The translations under genes and the position numbers were made by a program. A DNA stretch of 11,455 nucleotides from Bryobacteraceae bacterium (GTDB taxonomy: Bacteria > Acidobacteriota > Terriglobia > Bryobacterales > Bryobacteraceae), in the NCBI GenBank assembly GCA_030039005.1, contig JASHQT010000690.1, positions 1 through 11,455 of the forward strand, in the 5' to 3' direction. Under the pieces are notes generated by a model. The model did not search any database. It saw only the letters and a list, made by a program, of their open reading frames with translations, and was not told the DNA's origin. Shown in pieces: positions 8,625 to 11,455 of the stretch (position 1 is the stretch's first letter; every line of letters begins with the position of its first letter).

Positions 8625-9608
8625 TTACTGCTCTTGTTCCTCTACTGCTCTGTTGAAACCAGAACCTCTTACTTCCACTACACGGCCTGAGATCAGACTG
8701 CGTCCCGCGAGCCGGCCTACCCTTGCGTATACCGTAATGGGCCTAAAACTTCGCTGCGTCATCACCCCGAGGGCCGTTCGTGACAAGGAACCGAGCACCA
8801 CTGCCGCGCTAACCCACCGAAAAGCACGCGGGCGAAAGTGCTTCGAGGCATACTTTAGAAGGCTAACATACCAGTAGACCTCGCGGCATTCCCAGTTCAA
8901 GCTTGCAATGCTGTGACCACCTTGGTGCAGCGCGAGAACCTGGGGTACGTATTGTATTTTCAAGCCTAAGTCGCGCGTGCGCTTGCAAAAATCCACGTCC
9001 TCGAACCACAACGGATAAAATTGTGTGTCAAAACCGCCCAGCCGCTGCCACACTTCGCGCCGGAAAAGGAGAAAGGCGCCCGGGGGTTGTTCGGCTTCGG
9101 CGGTGCACGAAAGATCGAGATCTAAGCATCGATAGGACCGATTTAGCGGATTGGCGGGGAAGAGCCGGTTGATGCCAAGAACCTCGAAAACCAAAGCCGG
9201 CGCGCTGGGAAGACGGCGCAGAGTAAACCCGCGCTGCGGGCGCCCTGAAGCTTCAGTAAGTTGGCCCGCGGCAATCGCAGCACCCGGCTGCAAGCAGGCG
9301 GTTTCTAAGTCATCGATGGGAGTTCTTAATGCCGCGTCGGGATTTAATAACAAGATAAGTTCGGTGTCGAGAGCCGCTACTCCTTGGTTAACAGCGCCAG
9401 CGAAGCCGATGTTACCGTCGTTCGCGATCAGGGTTACTCCCGGATATTGCCGAAGATACTTGCGAACCAACTCGCACGTCGCGTCGTGTGAGGCATTGTC
9501 GACCACTACAACGGGTAAGTCCGGGCACGCGCTTGCGCACGATTGGAGGCAGCGTTCAATTTGGCCTGCCGAGTTATAGGTTACGATCACGATACCGGTG
9601 CGGGACAT
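8625..9608 (-). CDS. Family-2 glycosyltransferase, rhamnosyltransferase-like (327 aa)
   Basis: The protein starts MSRTGIVIVTYNSAGQIERCL, directly at the first beta strand of a GT-A domain. Next are VVVVDNASHDAT (33-44), NDGNIGFAGAVNQGV, the metal-binding NPDA (89-92), QPPGAFLLFRREVW (174-187) and LWFEDVDFCKRTRDLGL (200-216), then HQGGHSIASLNWE, the histidine-containing motif usual after ED in this group. The C-terminus is basic and partly hydrophobic. The open frame continues upstream into the neighbouring gene without a plausible homologous start, so ATG 9608 was chosen, 14 bp after that gene's stop. Its Shine-Dalgarno is not evident, which fits translational coupling. It probably works with the adjacent transferases on one polysaccharide; donor and linkage are unknown. 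Confidence 0.87.
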   Translation of the reverse strand: MSRTGIVIVTYNSAGQIERCLQSCASACPDLPVVVVDNASHDATCELVRKYLRQYPGVTLIANDGNIGFAGAVNQGVAALDTELILLLNPDAALRTPIDDLETACLQPGAAIAAGQLTEASGRPQRGFTLRRLPSAPALVFEVLGINRLFPANPLNRSYRCLDLDLSCTAEAEQPPGAFLLFRREVWQRLGGFDTQFYPLWFEDVDFCKRTRDLGLKIQYVPQVLALHQGGHSIASLNWECREVYWYVSLLKYASKHFRPRAFRWVSAAVVLGSLSRTALGVMTQRSFRPITVYARVGRLAGRSLISGRVVEVRGSGFNRAVEEQEQ

Positions 9609-9622
9609 ACCATCGGTGGGGA

Positions 9623-10624
9623 TCAAGTGAGCGCGAAGTACAGCCTCCAGTACAAATCGAACCCGGTCGACTCCTGGATGTCGCGAATCTCTTTCTCGCT
9701 TTCTTCGATGATGGCAGGAAAAGCGGCGCAGTGCTTGCCTCGGGCCGCACGAAACCGCCGCAGGCCATCCAATTTGCCTGCTAGATAGCTGAGTAGCGTC
9801 CCGTGCCGAAGCGCGACGAATCCCCATAGACTTTGAGCGATGAAAACCGGCCAGCCGTAACGTAAGACCCAGTTGGGAGGATAGTGTTTCGCGACCAGCA
9901 GCACCTGGTTGCGGGCCATTCTCCGCACGGTGTCGGGATGCCAGCGCCCCAAAGTCGCGCTGCCTCGATGATAGGCCACGGCTTCAGGGACATAGAGACC
10001 GCTCAATCCGGCTTCGGCGCAGCGCAGGCCGAAGTCGACATCTTCCAGGTGAGATTCGAATTGCTCATCCAAAAGTCCTAGGGTTTTAAATAGGCTGGCG
10101 CGGAAGACTGCGGCCGTAAATGGAGCCAAGCGGATGGTCTTAGGACGATTCCAAAGCTCGGAGTCCAAGCGCCCTTGGCCACAGCGCCAGGCGCAACCGC
10201 CGCGGCAGATGGCGTCGTAGGAGCCGTCCACGCGATCGTGCTGCTGAGCATTCAGGAGCTTGCCGGTGGCAAACCACGCGTCACCTGTGCCGGGCCGAGT
10301 TTCGGGCTTGGCTTCGAGTTTCGCCATCAGCCGGGCCAGCCACTCCGGCGGGAGCGTGACGTCGTTGTTCAAAATACCGATATATTCCCCAGCCGCTTCT
10401 TGAATGCCCTGGTTCACGGCCACCGCGAATCCCAGGTTCGCGCCTAGGGAAATCACCTGTGCGCCGGCCTGGATGGCTACCGCGGCGGAGTTATCCGTGC
10501 TGCCGTTATCGACGACGATGACGCGGCCGACCGGGTAAGTCTGGCGGCTGAGCGTTTCCAATGTCGCGGCCAGCATGGGCGCGCCGTTCCAGGTGGGGAT
10601 CACGATGTCGACGTGGGCGGACAT
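9623..10624 (-). CDS. Family-2 glycosyltransferase (333 aa)
   Basis: From ATG 10624 the protein begins MSAHVDIVIPTWNGAPMLAATL, a classic GT2 start. It continues with VIVVDNGSTDNS (35-46), GANLGFAVAVNQGI, the metal-binding NND (86-88), APFTAAVFRASLF, and HLEDVDFGLRCAEAGL (191-206), followed by YHRGSATLGRW. The middle has an unusual Cys/Gly-rich insert (CRGGCAWRCGQG, 139-150). The C-terminus ends IIEESEKEIRDIQESTGFDLYWRLYFALT. The open frame upstream would overlap the previous gene by over 200 bp with no GT2 homology, so it was not used. GGAG lies only one base before the ATG, too close for a normal Shine-Dalgarno. The previous gene's stop is 8 bp upstream, so coupling is likely. Donor and acceptor are unknown. 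Confidence 0.87.
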   Translation of the reverse strand: MSAHVDIVIPTWNGAPMLAATLETLSRQTYPVGRVIVVDNGSTDNSAAVAIQAGAQVISLGANLGFAVAVNQGIQEAAGEYIGILNNDVTLPPEWLARLMAKLEAKPETRPGTGDAWFATGKLLNAQQHDRVDGSYDAICRGGCAWRCGQGRLDSELWNRPKTIRLAPFTAAVFRASLFKTLGLLDEQFESHLEDVDFGLRCAEAGLSGLYVPEAVAYHRGSATLGRWHPDTVRRMARNQVLLVAKHYPPNWVLRYGWPVFIAQSLWGFVALRHGTLLSYLAGKLDGLRRFRAARGKHCAAFPAIIEESEKEIRDIQESTGFDLYWRLYFALT

Positions 10625-10632
10625 GCTCCGAA

Positions 10633-11361
10633 TTAGCGCGAAAAACGCTTCTTCACCAAGAAATATAGATTGTAAAATCCGTCGCGCCAGGGGTTCAACT
10701 TGATTTCGCCCATGCGCGAAGTATACAGAATGGAAATTTCCGCGAAACGGACGCGTTTGTTTTTCAGAGCCTCGATTTTGATTTCTTCCGAGAAAGCCAT
10801 GCTGTTCGATTCCAGGTGCATGTCTTTCAGGATGGAGCGGCGGAATACCCACATCCCCGATTGTGAGTCGCGCACCCAGCGAAAATACAGCAGCGACATT
10901 GCCACCGAGAGCACCAGATTGCCTAAGCGGTGTTTGAGGCTCATGGCCTGGGGATCGCGTACCGGGAAGCGCGAGGCGTTCAGAAAATCGACGTCCAGGT
11001 GCAGCAAGGCTTCGAGCAAATAGGAGATGGCGTCGGGCGGATAGCTGTGGTCGCCATCGAGCGTGATGATGATGTCGCCGGTGGCGGAAGCGAATCCCCG
11101 CTTGTAGCTTCGGCCATAGCCGCGCACGGGTTCGCGGATCACTTCGGCGCCGAACGAACGGGCCACTTCCGAGGTGCGATCCGTGGAACCGTTGTCGACA
11201 ACGATGACCTGATCGACGAAATCCGGCATTCTGCGCAACACCTGTTCAATGCCTTGTTCCTCATTGAGACAGGGAGTGATTACTGTAATCCTGAGCGACT
11301 TATACACGTTTTGGGGCTGAGCGCCGTTCGCCTCGAAGTAGTTGCCGGGCGCTGGTACCAT
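10633..11361 (-). CDS. Family-2 glycosyltransferase, dolichol-phosphate mannose synthase-like
   Basis: Members of this group move a sugar from a nucleotide donor to a polyprenyl phosphate or act on lipid-linked glycans. The conserved part begins RITVITPCLNEEQGIEQVL, followed by VIVVDNGSTDRTSEVA (52-67), the GYGRSYKRGF loop, the metal-binding DGD (102-104 in TLDGDHSYPPD), DSQSGMWVFRRSI (165-177) and SEEIKIEALKNK. There is no long C-terminal membrane domain, so it resembles the short, soluble DPM1-type form. Two starts are possible: ATG 11361 (242 aa, with a poorly conserved 23-residue extension) or GTG 11307 (224 aa), which begins close to the conserved domain. The ATG lies only six bases from the divergent ATG at 11368, which makes the GTG attractive. 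Neither has a clear Shine-Dalgarno. It is the first gene of the block. Confidence 0.87.
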   Translation of the reverse strand: MVPAPGNYFEANGAQPQNVYKSLRITVITPCLNEEQGIEQVLRRMPDFVDQVIVVDNGSTDRTSEVARSFGAEVIREPVRGYGRSYKRGFASATGDIIITLDGDHSYPPDAISYLLEALLHLDVDFLNASRFPVRDPQAMSLKHRLGNLVLSVAMSLLYFRWVRDSQSGMWVFRRSILKDMHLESNSMAFSEEIKIEALKNKRVRFAEISILYTSRMGEIKLNPWRDGFYNLYFLVKKRFSR

Positions 11362-11367
11362 ATTCTC

Positions 11368-11455
11368 ATGAAGTTGTTTTGTGGCTTGCTCGGTTTGGCG
11401 ACCGCTCTCGCGGCCGGCCCCGTGGCCAGCGTGAATCCGCAGCTCCACCAAGTGA
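11368..11455 (+). CDS. Partial secreted-protein gene (N-terminal 29 codons; rest beyond the right edge)
   Basis: An ATG at 11368 opens a frame with no stop to the window end. It encodes MKLFCGLLGLATALAAGPVAS followed by VNPQLHQV. This is a textbook export signal: a short basic start, a hydrophobic core and an Ala-rich region with a possible cleavage after AAGPVA or nearby. The Cys at position 5 is too early and badly placed for a lipobox. The mature protein is outside the window, so no function can be given. It would be divergent from the glycosyltransferase block. A chance frame antisense to the N-terminal extension of that block's first gene is the alternative; no clear Shine-Dalgarno is seen. 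Confidence 0.55.
   Translation, partial: MKLFCGLLGLATALAAGPVASVNPQLHQV

Noticed and set aside
9609..9827. 73-residue N-terminal extension of the 327 aa GT2
   Set aside because: The extension overlaps the end of the preceding GT2, lacks conserved motifs and is Arg-rich. The GT2 domain starts right at ATG 9608.
10625..10852. 76-residue N-terminal extension of the 333 aa GT2
   Set aside because: It lies opposite no free space: it overlaps the preceding gene's conserved C-terminus in another frame and shows no homology to GT2 starts.

Overview
This is a bacterial chromosomal segment around the replication initiation genes. The organism is most likely an acidobacterium (Acidobacteriota), judged from the moderately high GC content, the character of the proteins and the compact DnaA-DnaN-GyrB set with no recF. 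That placement is inference, since no 16S gene or marker search is available here.

Left third (1-4533), all on the minus strand: the 5' part of gyrB (579 codons, running off the left edge), dnaN (sliding clamp) and dnaA (replication initiator). Transcription order is dnaA, dnaN, gyrB. Both gaps next to dnaA carry DnaA-box sequences. One perfect consensus box and an AT-rich stretch lie between dnaA and dnaN. A perfect inverted pair of TTTTCCACA boxes lies just upstream of dnaA. Together they look like a two-part origin of replication (oriC) that may also autoregulate dnaA.

Middle (4534-5244): a gene-free stretch of 386 bp upstream of dnaA, then a tRNA-Gly(GCC) gene on the plus strand with its CCA tail encoded and a good sigma70-type promoter. 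A 64-codon gene for a very hydrophobic small membrane protein follows 54 bp later. This short plus-strand unit converges on alr with only one base between the stop codons.

Right half (5246-11361), all on the minus strand: a tightly packed block of six genes. In order of transcription it contains four family-2 glycosyltransferases (the first dolichol-phosphate-mannose-synthase-like, then three rhamnosyltransferase-like), a GT4 glycosyltransferase with a DUF1972-type N-terminus, and alr (alanine racemase). Gaps are 4 to 38 bp, so this is probably one operon for assembling a surface polysaccharide, with the peptidoglycan precursor enzyme Alr as its last gene. No flippase, polymerase or sugar-nucleotide genes are in the window, so the cluster probably continues elsewhere or depends on distant genes. 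At the right edge a divergent plus-strand gene begins with a clear signal-peptide-like sequence, only six bases from the first glycosyltransferase's upstream ATG.

No IS element, CRISPR array, prophage gene or toxin-antitoxin pair was recognised. The most unusual points are the paired DnaA-box architecture on both sides of dnaA, the G8 tract inside the GT4 gene, the Gly-to-Arg change in the PLP-lysine motif of Alr, and the nearly abutting divergent starts at the right edge.
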